From NCBI GenBank assembly GCA_019114515.1, contig DXFH01000002.1, positions 1 through 64,000 of the forward strand: a stretch of 64,000 bases of DNA. Direction: 5' to 3'. The first letter of the stretch is position 1; each line of letters starts with the position of its first letter. The DNA comes from Candidatus Limosilactobacillus merdigallinarum. GTDB taxonomy: Bacteria; Bacillota; Bacilli; Lactobacillales; Lactobacillaceae. The notes below the pieces were generated by a model. The model searched no databases. It saw only the letters and a list, made by a program, of their open reading frames with translations, and was not told the origin of the DNA. Below are positions 54,101 through 61,789 of the stretch, piece after piece. Position numbers and translations under genes: made by a program.

Positions 54101-54838
54101 CTACTTAATAGTGGCTAACCCTTGCTTCTTGCGACCCGCATTAAACCACGGACTAACTGTAAATGCCAAGATGTCGTTAGTGACGTAAACCAGTGAGTTC
54201 ACCGCCATTGCTAACGTTGCATCACCTTGTGCAAATGTAACCCCCCACAGGATTAATTGGAAAATGCCAGATGCAAGCCACCAGTAGTACTGATTGTTGT
54301 AGCGCATGAAGCACATAATACCGGCAGTCAGGCTGATGGCAAAACTAATTGCGTCAATCCACGGACGAGGATCATTAGTAAATTGGCCAATCAGATAACC
54401 GGATACTAAGTAAACCAGAATGGTACCGACAATTGCGATCAACCATTCCCGGCCACCGAATTTACGCAGGTGGTTCTTGGTATCATTGTTCCAGGACTTT
54501 ACCGCAAAGATAACCGGCACATCCAGCGTAACCACATAAGCAAGCTGCTCAAAAATACTCAGGTAGTTCTTAGCTGACCAACCAGCGTAAATGAAGCAGG
54601 CAGCAGAGATTAATCCCAGCCAGCCATTAATGGCCTTCGTGGCGTTAATCGCCAACACACACAGCGTGCCCAGCAGTGTACCAATAAAGGTAATTAGGGT
54701 AACACTCGTGATCTTCGCATTAATCAATAAGGCTAGTTGGAAGCCAAAAGCAAAGAACCACAGGCAGTAGTTCTGTACGGGCCACCCCTTTAATTGATTA
54801 ACCAACCAAACAAAATAATTCTCTTTCGTGTAATTCAA
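54101..54838 (-). CDS. pnuC: Nicotinamide riboside transporter PnuC
   Basis: Facilitator of 245 aa with about seven membrane segments that takes up nicotinamide riboside for NAD synthesis. Characteristic features are the Trp-rich segments NQYYWWLASGIFQLILW and the C-terminal NSLVYVTNDILAFTVSPWF, plus GWLGLISAACFIYAGWSAKNYLS in the middle. TTAGGAGAATACTG precedes the ATG. It stands alone under its own promoter; I found no NAD riboswitch or clear NiaR box upstream. Confidence 0.92.
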   Translation of the reverse strand: MNYTKENYFVWLVNQLKGWPVQNYCLWFFAFGFQLALLINAKITSVTLITFIGTLLGTLCVLAINATKAINGWLGLISAACFIYAGWSAKNYLSIFEQLAYVVTLDVPVIFAVKSWNNDTKNHLRKFGGREWLIAIVGTILVYLVSGYLIGQFTNDPRPWIDAISFAISLTAGIMCFMRYNNQYYWWLASGIFQLILWGVTFAQGDATLAMAVNSLVYVTNDILAFTVSPWFNAGRKKQGLATIK

Positions 54839-54897
54839 AACAGTATTCTCCTAACATATCGCAAATTATTGCGCCCTTTTTCAGGCCAACACAAGAT

Positions 54898-54926
54898 ATA
54901 GTATCACGATTGCATAAGATACACAA
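54898..54926 (-). promoter_or_regulatory. pnuC promoter
   Basis: TTGTGT and TACTAT spaced by 17 nt on minus, 60 nt before the start codon. Confidence 0.55.
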
Positions 54927-55077
54927 TATATAGTAGCTAGTAGAACATTTCAATTGATCTGTCGATAAGAAGGACAACTGACTGAGCTAATGGTGCTCAC
55001 TAGTGATTGATAAATTTACAGATTTTTTTAAGATCCGCTTTTATCATCCTGCCCTTATCTATTGATCCGTCCTATTG

Positions 55078-56211
55078 TTAACGCTGCTTCTTACCCCAGT
55101 ACTGGAAAAGATCGGTCCGCAATGCACCATTATAGAGTTTGCGGCGCTTGGTTGCTTTTTGCCCATAGAACTTTTCGAATTCCAGGTCGGCCGTCAAAAT
55201 GTACTTGCTCCAGGTAGTTAGTGGTCGGTAAAGTTGTCCCATTTGCCGATAAAGTTCCCGGACGGTTTCTTGATCACTAAGCCGTTCTCCATATGGTGGG
55301 TTGGCAACAATCACACCGTTAATTTGGTCCGTATGCCAATCCTTCACTGCTAATTGCTTAAAGGTAATGTCATGCGTCAAGCCGGCTGCCTGACAGTTTC
55401 GCCGGGCAATATCCACCATATTCTGATCAATATCGTAGCCGTGAATATCTAGCTGCACGTCATAGTCAGCCTGATCGTAAGCGTCATCGCGAACCTCATC
55501 GCTCAAGCCGGCTGGCACCAAGTTTACCCAGCGCTCACAGGCAAAGTGACGGTTAATTCCAGGGGCAATGTTATGACCAATCAGGGCCGCTTCAATCGGG
55601 ATGGTACCAGAACCACAAACAGGATCAACAAATGGATTGTCGGGGAACCAGTGAGCAAGCAGCACTAAAGCAGCCGCCATGTTTTCCTTTAATGGCGCGC
55701 CACCCTTTTCCTGCCGGTAGCCCCGTTTGAAAAGACTGTCCCCAGTCGTATCCAGTGTCAGTAAAACATGATCCTTATTAATCGCTACTTCTAGCGGGTA
55801 TAAGGCACCCGTTTCGGGCAGATTGGTCCGACGGTGGTAGACGGTTTGCATTTTCTGTACAATCGCTTTTTTCACGATGGCTTGCACACTGGGCACATTA
55901 TGCAGCTGTGAACGATGACTGCGCCCTTCTACCGGAAATTGGGCATCAATCGGCAGGTATTGGTCCCAAGGAAGAGCAGCCGTTTGATCAAACAGTTCAT
56001 CAAAACTGATAGCATCAAATTCACCCACAATGATTTTGACGCGGTCTGCCGTTCTTAACCAGAGATTGGTGGCCAAAATATCCTTCATGTCCCCGTAGAA
56101 ACGAACACGGCCATTTTCCACTCGTACATCATAGCCCAGACGACGTAATTCCTTACCTACCAGCGATTCAATGCCGGCAGCTGCTGTTGCGATTAAATGA
56201 TATTCTTGCAC
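55078..56211 (-). CDS. ypsC: THUMP-domain 23S rRNA (guanine-N2) methyltransferase
   Basis: SAM-dependent RNA methyltransferase of 377 aa related to the methylase half of RlmL. A ferredoxin-like plus THUMP region (about 1-155) is followed by the Rossmann methyltransferase domain: motif I DPVCGSGTIPIEAAL, and the catalytic NPPYGERL loop. The start is a GTG with AAGGAG 7 nt upstream. The position near gpsB-rnpB-recU-ponA follows the order conserved in Firmicutes; here a block with Nudix and surface-protein genes is inserted between ypsC and rnpB. Confidence 0.9.
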   Translation of the reverse strand: MQEYHLIATAAAGIESLVGKELRRLGYDVRVENGRVRFYGDMKDILATNLWLRTADRVKIIVGEFDAISFDELFDQTAALPWDQYLPIDAQFPVEGRSHRSQLHNVPSVQAIVKKAIVQKMQTVYHRRTNLPETGALYPLEVAINKDHVLLTLDTTGDSLFKRGYRQEKGGAPLKENMAAALVLLAHWFPDNPFVDPVCGSGTIPIEAALIGHNIAPGINRHFACERWVNLVPAGLSDEVRDDAYDQADYDVQLDIHGYDIDQNMVDIARRNCQAAGLTHDITFKQLAVKDWHTDQINGVIVANPPYGERLSDQETVRELYRQMGQLYRPLTTWSKYILTADLEFEKFYGQKATKRRKLYNGALRTDLFQYWGKKQR

Positions 56212-56228
56212 TGCTTTTCTCCTTACTC

Positions 56229-56699
56229 TTAATCATTCATACTTCCATTATTTTTGACATATTCGCGAGCCAATTGCCACATCTTTTCATGCTGACGATT
56301 AAAGAAATGCGGTGTCTGTGTTAATGACACAAATGCGGTTGTCACCGTCTCCGTTGCTTTAGTTGGGTAATTTTCATCATTAGCCAATTTAACCAGATAG
56401 ACCGCGTTGATTGGCTGCACCTCATCACCATTGGGATAAGTGTAAAAATCCTGATCTAAGATGCCCAACAATTTAACGGGTTCGATCAGGCGGCCAGCGT
56501 CTTCCTTATACTCCCGCACCAATGCTTGACGAAAGCTCTCACCGTATTCCAAATAACCGCCTGGAAATCCCCAGTCGCCGGTATCTGCCCGTGCTTGCAA
56601 TAGTACACGCCAGTGATCATCAAACAACACCCCTGACGCAGACGTCATAATCAATGGCATATGGCCAACCTTGGCACGAAGATCATGAATATAAGCCAT
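56229..56699 (-). CDS. Nudix hydrolase
   Basis: Small pyrophosphohydrolase of 156 aa acting on nucleoside diphosphate-linked compounds. The Nudix box is GGYLEYGESFRQALVREYKEDAG (GX5EX7REUXEEXGU); the third Glu position is Asp (KED), a variant that may alter metal binding. The GGxxE and downstream VYLVKLAND strand support the fold. AAGGAG precedes the ATG by 9 nt. The 5' end overlaps the 3' end of the broken HerA-like gene by 17 nt; its substrate is unknown. Lies 17 nt before ypsC and probably shares its transcript. Confidence 0.86.
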   Translation of the reverse strand: MAYIHDLRAKVGHMPLIMTSASGVLFDDHWRVLLQARADTGDWGFPGGYLEYGESFRQALVREYKEDAGRLIEPVKLLGILDQDFYTYPNGDEVQPINAVYLVKLANDENYPTKATETVTTAFVSLTQTPHFFNRQHEKMWQLAREYVKNNGSMND

Positions 56700-57851
56700 T
56701 TGAATGCTCCTTTCGCCACCAATGCGGTAATGCTACTTTAACCGGGATGACCTGCTGGCTACTCAGGTAGGTAGCCATTCCGACCTGTTGATTAGCAATC
56801 TGTTGTTCATCTAAACCTGGCCATTGCTTTAGTGCGTCTGCTCCATTCAACCGGTGGAGCAGCACATTGGCAAATTCAAAACACAATCGTAGCGATAAAT
56901 CCAGTGGTGATTGTGTCGTCATCAGCATGGACAGGTTCACTTTACGACCTTCACGAAGAATCTGGAAGATACCATTATCTGCCAGCTGACGATCATGATG
57001 CGGTAGGTAACGATGCGCCTCGTCAATGACTAATGTCACGGAAAACTGGTCATGAACAGCCAAGCGTAAATTAAAAATGGTCTGGCAAATCAATGATACC
57101 AGTAAACGCTGCAGTTTTCCCTGTCCTTGCAACAGTGACAGGTCAAGTACCATCGATTGATGCTGCATCGGCTGGCTTAAAAATAGTTTTAGAACATAGG
57201 TCAGCTCATAGCTCGTCGCCCGTGTTTGTAGGCCAAATAATTGCGAGAAGCGTTAATCTGCTAGTTGCGTGCGTAAATGATTGATGAGGGGCCAATTACT
57301 TTGAATACGCTCATGATCATTGACCTGGCCAAGCAACGAATAGTCGGGATGAACCGGATCAGGCAATACCATCTCGGCAATTAATTGTTCTGGTAACTGG
57401 TCTACCTGATAATTGTGCGCCCAGTTCCCTAACTGCCGTAACGCTGTTTCCCATTCTTCAACGGGCAGGTTTAATTTTTTCAATGGGTAAGATTGATGTT
57501 TAATATTCTTCGCCACTTTTAAAGCGGTAGTTGCATCTGCCAATAAATGATACCAGTGATCAGTTTGCGGTAGGCCCAAAACTTGCCCAAGCTGAATTAC
57601 TGAAAGCCGACCCGCGTCCAGATAACAATTATCTCCTAGACGGTAAACACTTGCGTTTGGCAGGTGAAGATATTCGCCGGTGGGGTCCAAAATGATGGCT
57701 GCCCTATTTGCTCGTTGATAGTCACTCAGTAAGGACACCGTACTGGTCGTTTGGCCACTGCCCGTCTGGCCAACAATCAATAGGTGATGGTTGAGCGAAT
57801 GTGCAAACAAATGGACCGGTTGTCCGTTTGCGTCAAACTATGAACAAGCAT
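56683..57851 (-). pseudogene. HerA/DUF853-like ATPase, multiply disrupted
   Basis: Formerly an AAA-like DNA-translocase ATPase. Three lesions are visible. The best start (ATG at 57851 after AGGAGG, MLVHSLTQT) is out of frame with the body, so an indel lies near 57825-57835. The Walker A reads GQTGSGQTTS, with the catalytic Lys changed to Gln. A TAA at 57253 separates ..LINHLRTQLAD from RFSQLFGLQTRATSYELTY, which continues in frame into the second half with Walker B VTLVIDEAHRYLP and the MTTQSP sensor. Intact proteins of this type have about 390 residues. Loss is certain; the original partner is unknown. Confidence 0.85.
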
Positions 57852-57908
57852 TGTTCCGCCTCCTATCTTTGCATATTATGACACGTCTAAGTATTTCTGG
57901 CGAATATG

Positions 57909-57946
57909 CAAAATAAAAGAGCACGACCAATCTTCAGTCGTACTCT
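57909..57946 (-). terminator. Terminator of the anchored hypothetical gene
   Basis: On minus GAGTACGAC pairs with GTCGTGCTC (one G-U) and is followed by TTTTATTTT. Confidence 0.82.
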
Positions 57947-57996
57947 TTCTCGGACTTACAAATACCGCATGACGGTCAATTTCCGTCCCCAGACTC

Positions 57997-58461
57997 TTAC
58001 TTAACACGGACGAAATTAGTCGCCTTGCGATCGACACCTTGACCAGCGTTCACAATTTGGTAGGTGAAGGATCGGGAATGAATCCGGTTGCCCAATGCAA
58101 AGCAATTATTGTATTGCCAGCGTGAAGTTTTACCACCCTGGGTCTTTGTTAAGGTAAGATGACTCCCCTTAGCCAAGTATTGCCAGCAACCATTCTTCAT
58201 TTCTTTTTGATAGATATCATCAAAGTTGCTCTTGCTTTGTGCGGATTTGACGGCATCGCTCTTTTGTGAGGTGACGATTGCCTGGTCACTGTCCTTAGAA
58301 AAGCTCATATAAACCTTGTTATTTCCTGATACACTCGTGTACTCGTAAACATGACCAGGAACTTTATGGGCCACCGCGTTAGTACCATAGAAATAGCCGC
58401 CCACCAATACTAGGACAACAATAACGATGATTGACCAAATAATTTTTGCTTTTTTACTCAT
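57997..58461 (-). CDS. Membrane-anchored extracytoplasmic hypothetical protein
   Basis: Protein of 154 aa with an N-terminal membrane anchor (residues 8-27: IIWSIIVIVVLVLVGGYFYG) and an extracellular domain of about 125 residues rich in Ser/Lys/Thr with two Cys. No lipobox is present. The domain has the pattern of small DUF-type secreted proteins of lactobacilli but I cannot name a family. GAGGCG precedes the ATG. It lies 18 nt downstream of the LysM gene on the same strand and is likely co-transcribed, consistent with a cell-envelope role. Confidence 0.72.
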   Translation of the reverse strand: MSKKAKIIWSIIVIVVLVLVGGYFYGTNAVAHKVPGHVYEYTSVSGNNKVYMSFSKDSDQAIVTSQKSDAVKSAQSKSNFDDIYQKEMKNGCWQYLAKGSHLTLTKTQGGKTSRWQYNNCFALGNRIHSRSFTYQIVNAGQGVDRKATNFVRVK

Positions 58462-58478
58462 TATTAATTTCGCCTCAA

Positions 58479-59462
58479 TTAATCATCATTATTTTCACTA
58501 TCACTGCTGTTCGAACTGGATTGGCTACTCTGATGATTGCTGCTAGATTCAGAACTGCTGCTGTCTTTGGCGTCATGGTGTTTAACGTAAACATTCAGCT
58601 TGCCATCTTGATAGTCGACATAAAGGACCTCATCTTTATCATTCAGATGTGCCTTTATCAACTTAATGGCTTTTTTATATTGCTTTTTCGTGATTGCTTT
58701 GTTAACTGCTTTAACATCGTCTTCGAGGTCAACCTGCTTGGCGTCTTGATCTTCCTTAGAATCATACTTTTCAAAAGACAGATCAATCTTATTTTTATCG
58801 GCCGTCTTTGTTAGCTTATCAGCTAATTTTTGCGAAGCATCATCATTTGCAGATGGTTGACTAACTTTAGTACTGGAGCTGCTGGACTGACTTGCTGACT
58901 CTTTTCCATCAATCGAATCTGCCGGCGCGGTCGAGCTGCTATTAGCGCTGTAATTATTAGTTGAATTATTGCTGTTATCTTGGTTTTGGTTCACCGTGAT
59001 CTTCGGACTAACAACAATATTGACGCTGTTCACATTGTTGTTAATCGTCTTCTTCGTTTGGGCAACCACATATGGGTTCACGTTTGGATGATAGTTTGCC
59101 GGTACTGAACCATTGCTATTCAAAATCAAAACATCGCCCGCATAAATCAAGTTCGCATTCCGAATATGATTGTCATAGCATAACTTATCAACGGAAATCC
59201 CCGTTGCCTGTGAGATGGCCCACAGGGTATCACCCCATTGGATAATATAGCGGGTGCCATTCAAATTATTGCGATCAATATGTTGCATGGACATATTGCT
59301 ACAAATCCGCTGGGGCGAATTAGCAACCCAATTAGTAATGTCTGCTTGTTCTTCTACCGATCCTCCCATATCACTAGCCAAAGCAACTGGTGCCGCTAGC
59401 AATGGGCCTGCCAACACGGCGGTTAATGCAACCGTCAGCAGTTTTCCTTTCGTATCCATCAT
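58479..59462 (-). CDS. Secreted LysM-domain protein
   Basis: Exported protein of about 327 aa. A signal peptide (LLTVALTAVLAGPLLAAPVALAS, cleavage near the ALA-SD bond) is followed by a LysM domain (YIIQWGDTLWAISQATGISVDKLCYDN..LIYAGDVLIL) that binds peptidoglycan. The rest is low complexity (Asn/Ser rich), a Lys/Asp-rich helical segment, and a Ser-rich tail ending NNDD. No catalytic domain, so probably a wall-binding structural protein. The ATGATG start follows GGGAGG; an earlier ATG at 59519 is unlikely. Confidence 0.85.
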   Translation of the reverse strand: MMDTKGKLLTVALTAVLAGPLLAAPVALASDMGGSVEEQADITNWVANSPQRICSNMSMQHIDRNNLNGTRYIIQWGDTLWAISQATGISVDKLCYDNHIRNANLIYAGDVLILNSNGSVPANYHPNVNPYVVAQTKKTINNNVNSVNIVVSPKITVNQNQDNSNNSTNNYSANSSSTAPADSIDGKESASQSSSSSTKVSQPSANDDASQKLADKLTKTADKNKIDLSFEKYDSKEDQDAKQVDLEDDVKAVNKAITKKQYKKAIKLIKAHLNDKDEVLYVDYQDGKLNVYVKHHDAKDSSSSESSSNHQSSQSSSNSSDSENNDD

Positions 59463-59557
59463 AACATCCTCCCAATGTAAATGTGCCTTCAGTCTAACCC
59501 CGTTTATAACGTAATTCAACGTCCTGATTACTTAATTAATATGGCAAAATGAGGATA

Positions 59558-59582
59558 CAAAAAAGCCCGGCATAAACCGGGC
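59558..59582 (-). terminator. Terminator of rnpB
   Basis: GCCCGG-TTTATG-CCGGGC on minus followed by TTTTTTT. Confidence 0.9.
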
Positions 59583-59586
59583 GCCT

Positions 59587-59982
59587 GGATGCAGACCTCT
59601 GTAGGCCATGTTTTGTCAAAGCACGAAAATCAGGCATAATCGTGCAGTGGTAATCATCTATCTCAGCGTAGAAATACGCTCCCCTGGAATCACTTCAATT
59701 TGTTATCCAAAGCTCCCCTACCGTAAGTTTGGGTTTACCGCTTGAGGGGTTTACCGCGTTCCATCAGGCTTGTTTCCAAGCCTGCTTCGTCACTGTGGCA
59801 CTTTTCAGGAATACTAGGGCATAGCCGAAGCCTTAGCCGCTTTTTCCGCCGTCACCGGCAACACCGGTGCCCCGCCTTATCGTTTCAGCGAGCACAAACA
59901 CTACGGGCATCGCAGCCCGTGCGAGCATGGACCTTCCTAACACGGCAATTGCCGCGCTCGATTACCCAAGGCCTGCATCATA
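59587..59982 (-). ncRNA. rnpB: RNase P RNA (B-type)
   Basis: Catalytic RNA that matures tRNA 5' ends. On minus the conserved segment GGTCCATGCTCGCAC follows the 5' GGGTAATCG element; the late part has GAGATAGATGATTACCAC and ACAGAG. The 5' GATGCAGGCCT pairs with the 3' AGGTCTGCATC to make P1 (one G-U). About 396 nt, typical of B-type RNA. The gene lies downstream of gpsB on the same strand, as in other Firmicutes. Confidence 0.95.
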
Positions 59983-59999
59983 TATTCTATTTTAACGGA

Positions 60000-60374
60000 C
60001 TAGAGCAGGTGCGAATCGTTGTTCTTATCTTCACCATCTTGGCCCAACTGTGAACCAAAGACCCGCCGTTCCAGATTGGACAGCCGCTTCAGAATGTCCA
60101 TATTGGTAGCATTTGAAACCGGCTGACTGACATTTGGCGTATGTGAGCCGATGGAAGAACCAACTTCAACTTGCCGGTTAAGTTCGTCAACTTTCGCCTT
60201 CAGACGATCATTTTCGTCCTGCAGACGTTGGACTTCCTTATTAAATGTGTCATAATCTTTGATCACATCATCCAGGAATGAGTCAACATCGTCGACATCA
60301 TAACCCTTACCAATACTTTTTTCCTTAAACTGCTTATGCAAAATATCTTGCGCAGTAAATTTAATGTTGTCCAA
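60000..60374 (-). CDS. gpsB: Cell-cycle protein GpsB
   Basis: DivIVA-like coiled-coil protein of 124 aa that links septal and peripheral wall synthesis and guides class A PBPs. The N-terminal membrane-binding domain starts [33 protein letters not shown]; the coiled coil (about 40-75) is clear, then a linker and a C-terminal helix ([14 protein letters not shown]) for trimerisation. It lies just upstream of rnpB and close to the pbp1A gene, whose product is its known partner in related bacteria. Confidence 0.93.
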   Translation of the reverse strand: MDNIKFTAQDILHKQFKEKSIGKGYDVDDVDSFLDDVIKDYDTFNKEVQRLQDENDRLKAKVDELNRQVEVGSSIGSHTPNVSQPVSNATNMDILKRLSNLERRVFGSQLGQDGEDKNNDSHLL

Positions 60375-60473
60375 TCAGTACACCTCGCTCATGAATCAAT
60401 CCATCAACACAATCAATATTCTACTGAAATGAACGGCTAATTACAAGGTTCTTCGCCAATTCGCTTGATTTTT

Positions 60474-61076
60474 TTAAGATTTTTGTGATCGTTTCAGCAA
60501 CTCGGGATGATTTTCCGCAATTTCTTCGGCTGCTTCCTGCAGCTGATCAAAGTCGATAAGCATGATTGGATAGTCATTTGCTTCTGCATACTTTTTGGCG
60601 GCGCGATAATCCCAAAACGGCTTGCTCTTGTGATCCGGATTATTCTCCATCTCCGGATCATAAATTAGCAGTAATTCATCCGTATGGTCAAGCATAAATT
60701 GCTGGTAATTGTGCAGCTGCTGTGCCGACTGATAATCATGGTTGCTGACACTAGCATGGTAGTCCACAAGTGAGCGCATCTGTACTAGCTGCGCCTGATT
60801 TTCTGCTTTCCACCTTTTTTCTACATTTAAGTAGGGAGACATTAGTGCTAATTTTAATTGTTCATAATCAGCCTGCAGCTTTAAGCCAACTTCTAAAACC
60901 CAGCGCTCAATTCCGGATTGGGGACCAGTAATTAGCCAGAATGTATCGGTACTTTGATTTAACCGCGCTTGCAGCTGCCCTTTTAGTACTGATTTGATGA
61001 CCGTCATCTTAGGATCATCATCGTTAAAGACTTCTAATTCGTAGGCCCGATAGCCGCTTACCCAAATTCGATGCAC
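60474..61076 (-). CDS. ypsA: YpsA-like SLOG-family protein (DUF1273)
   Basis: Cytoplasmic protein of 200 aa of the SLOG superfamily. The N-terminus RIWVSGYRAYELEVFN and the middle TGPQSGIERWVLEVGLKL (nucleotide-binding Gly region) are diagnostic. In B. subtilis and S. aureus YpsA affects cell division and oxidative stress; the enzymatic role is unknown. It neighbours gpsB and recU as in other Firmicutes. The start follows AGGCAG; divergent from recU across an 80-bp promoter region. Confidence 0.9.
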   Translation of the reverse strand: MHRIWVSGYRAYELEVFNDDDPKMTVIKSVLKGQLQARLNQSTDTFWLITGPQSGIERWVLEVGLKLQADYEQLKLALMSPYLNVEKRWKAENQAQLVQMRSLVDYHASVSNHDYQSAQQLHNYQQFMLDHTDELLLIYDPEMENNPDHKSKPFWDYRAAKKYAEANDYPIMLIDFDQLQEAAEEIAENHPELLKRSQKS

Positions 61077-61124
61077 TTTTCTGCCTCCAGTACTATTCTT
61101 AACAGCGTTGCAACATTTATTTGG

Positions 61125-61130
61125 TATAAT
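61125..61130 (+). promoter_or_regulatory. Extended -10 promoter of recU-pbp1A
   Basis: TGGTATAAT gives an extended -10 (TGnTATAAT) 26 nt before the recU start; the -35 is weak. Confidence 0.55.
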
Positions 61131-61156
61131 AGCACGTAGTCAAGGGAGGAGACAAA

Positions 61157-61789
61157 ATGAGCATTCACTACCCGGCTGGTCAAGGACCGCAACGGCTAGG
61201 GAAAAAGAGCCTGAATATTCCTATTCCGCATGAATCAACATACGCCAAACGGGGTATGTCATTAGAAAAAGAAATCAACGAGAGTAATCAATATTATTTG
61301 GCCACTCACCAAGCAGTCATTCACAAGAAGCCAACCCCCATTCAGCTGGTTAAAGTTGACTATCCAAAAAGAAGTGCTGCCGTGGTTCGTGAAGCTTACT
61401 TTCGCCGACCTTCTACTACTGACTACAACGGGGTTTACAAGGGTTATTACATCGATTTTGATGCTAAAGAGACGCGCAATAAGCGTTCCTTCCCCTTGAA
61501 GAACTTTCACCAACACCAAATCACGCATTTGAAAGAGTGTGTGGCACAAGGCGGTATTTGTTTTGCATTTATTAAATTTACTGAGCTCAATCAGCTTTAT
61601 ATCCTGCCCGCCACCATCCTCTTTCATTATTGGCATTTGAAAGAACACCATGATCGCTCGTCCATCCCGTTAGCTCAAATTCAGGCTGACGGCATTCGCG
61701 TTCATTATGGTTTAAACCCCCGTTTGCAATACCTGCCGGCAGTCGACCACTTGATTGCCAGCATTAGTAAAGGAGTAAGACATGAATAA
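61157..61789 (+). CDS. recU: Holliday junction resolvase RecU
   Basis: Structure-specific nuclease of 210 aa that resolves recombination intermediates. The fold has the N-terminal stalk segment MSIHYPAGQGP..KRGMSLEKEIN, catalytic acids in DYNGVYKGYYIDFDAKET (D-x-x-G..DFxAKET), and FHQHQITHLKECVAQGG. GGGAGGAG precedes the ATG. Its stop overlaps the start of the pbp1A gene by 8 nt, the conserved recU-ponA pairing. Confidence 0.95.
   Translation: MSIHYPAGQGPQRLGKKSLNIPIPHESTYAKRGMSLEKEINESNQYYLATHQAVIHKKPTPIQLVKVDYPKRSAAVVREAYFRRPSTTDYNGVYKGYYIDFDAKETRNKRSFPLKNFHQHQITHLKECVAQGGICFAFIKFTELNQLYILPATILFHYWHLKEHHDRSSIPLAQIQADGIRVHYGLNPRLQYLPAVDHLIASISKGVRHE

Noticed and set aside
54839-55077. Riboswitch upstream of pnuC
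   Set aside because: The interval is AT-rich with a promoter but no conserved NAD- or thiamine-type core or terminator switch could be identified.
59742-60053. 103-aa plus-strand frame
   Set aside because: It lies opposite the RNase P RNA, is Arg/Ser-rich without a ribosome site, and is a chance frame on a structured RNA gene.
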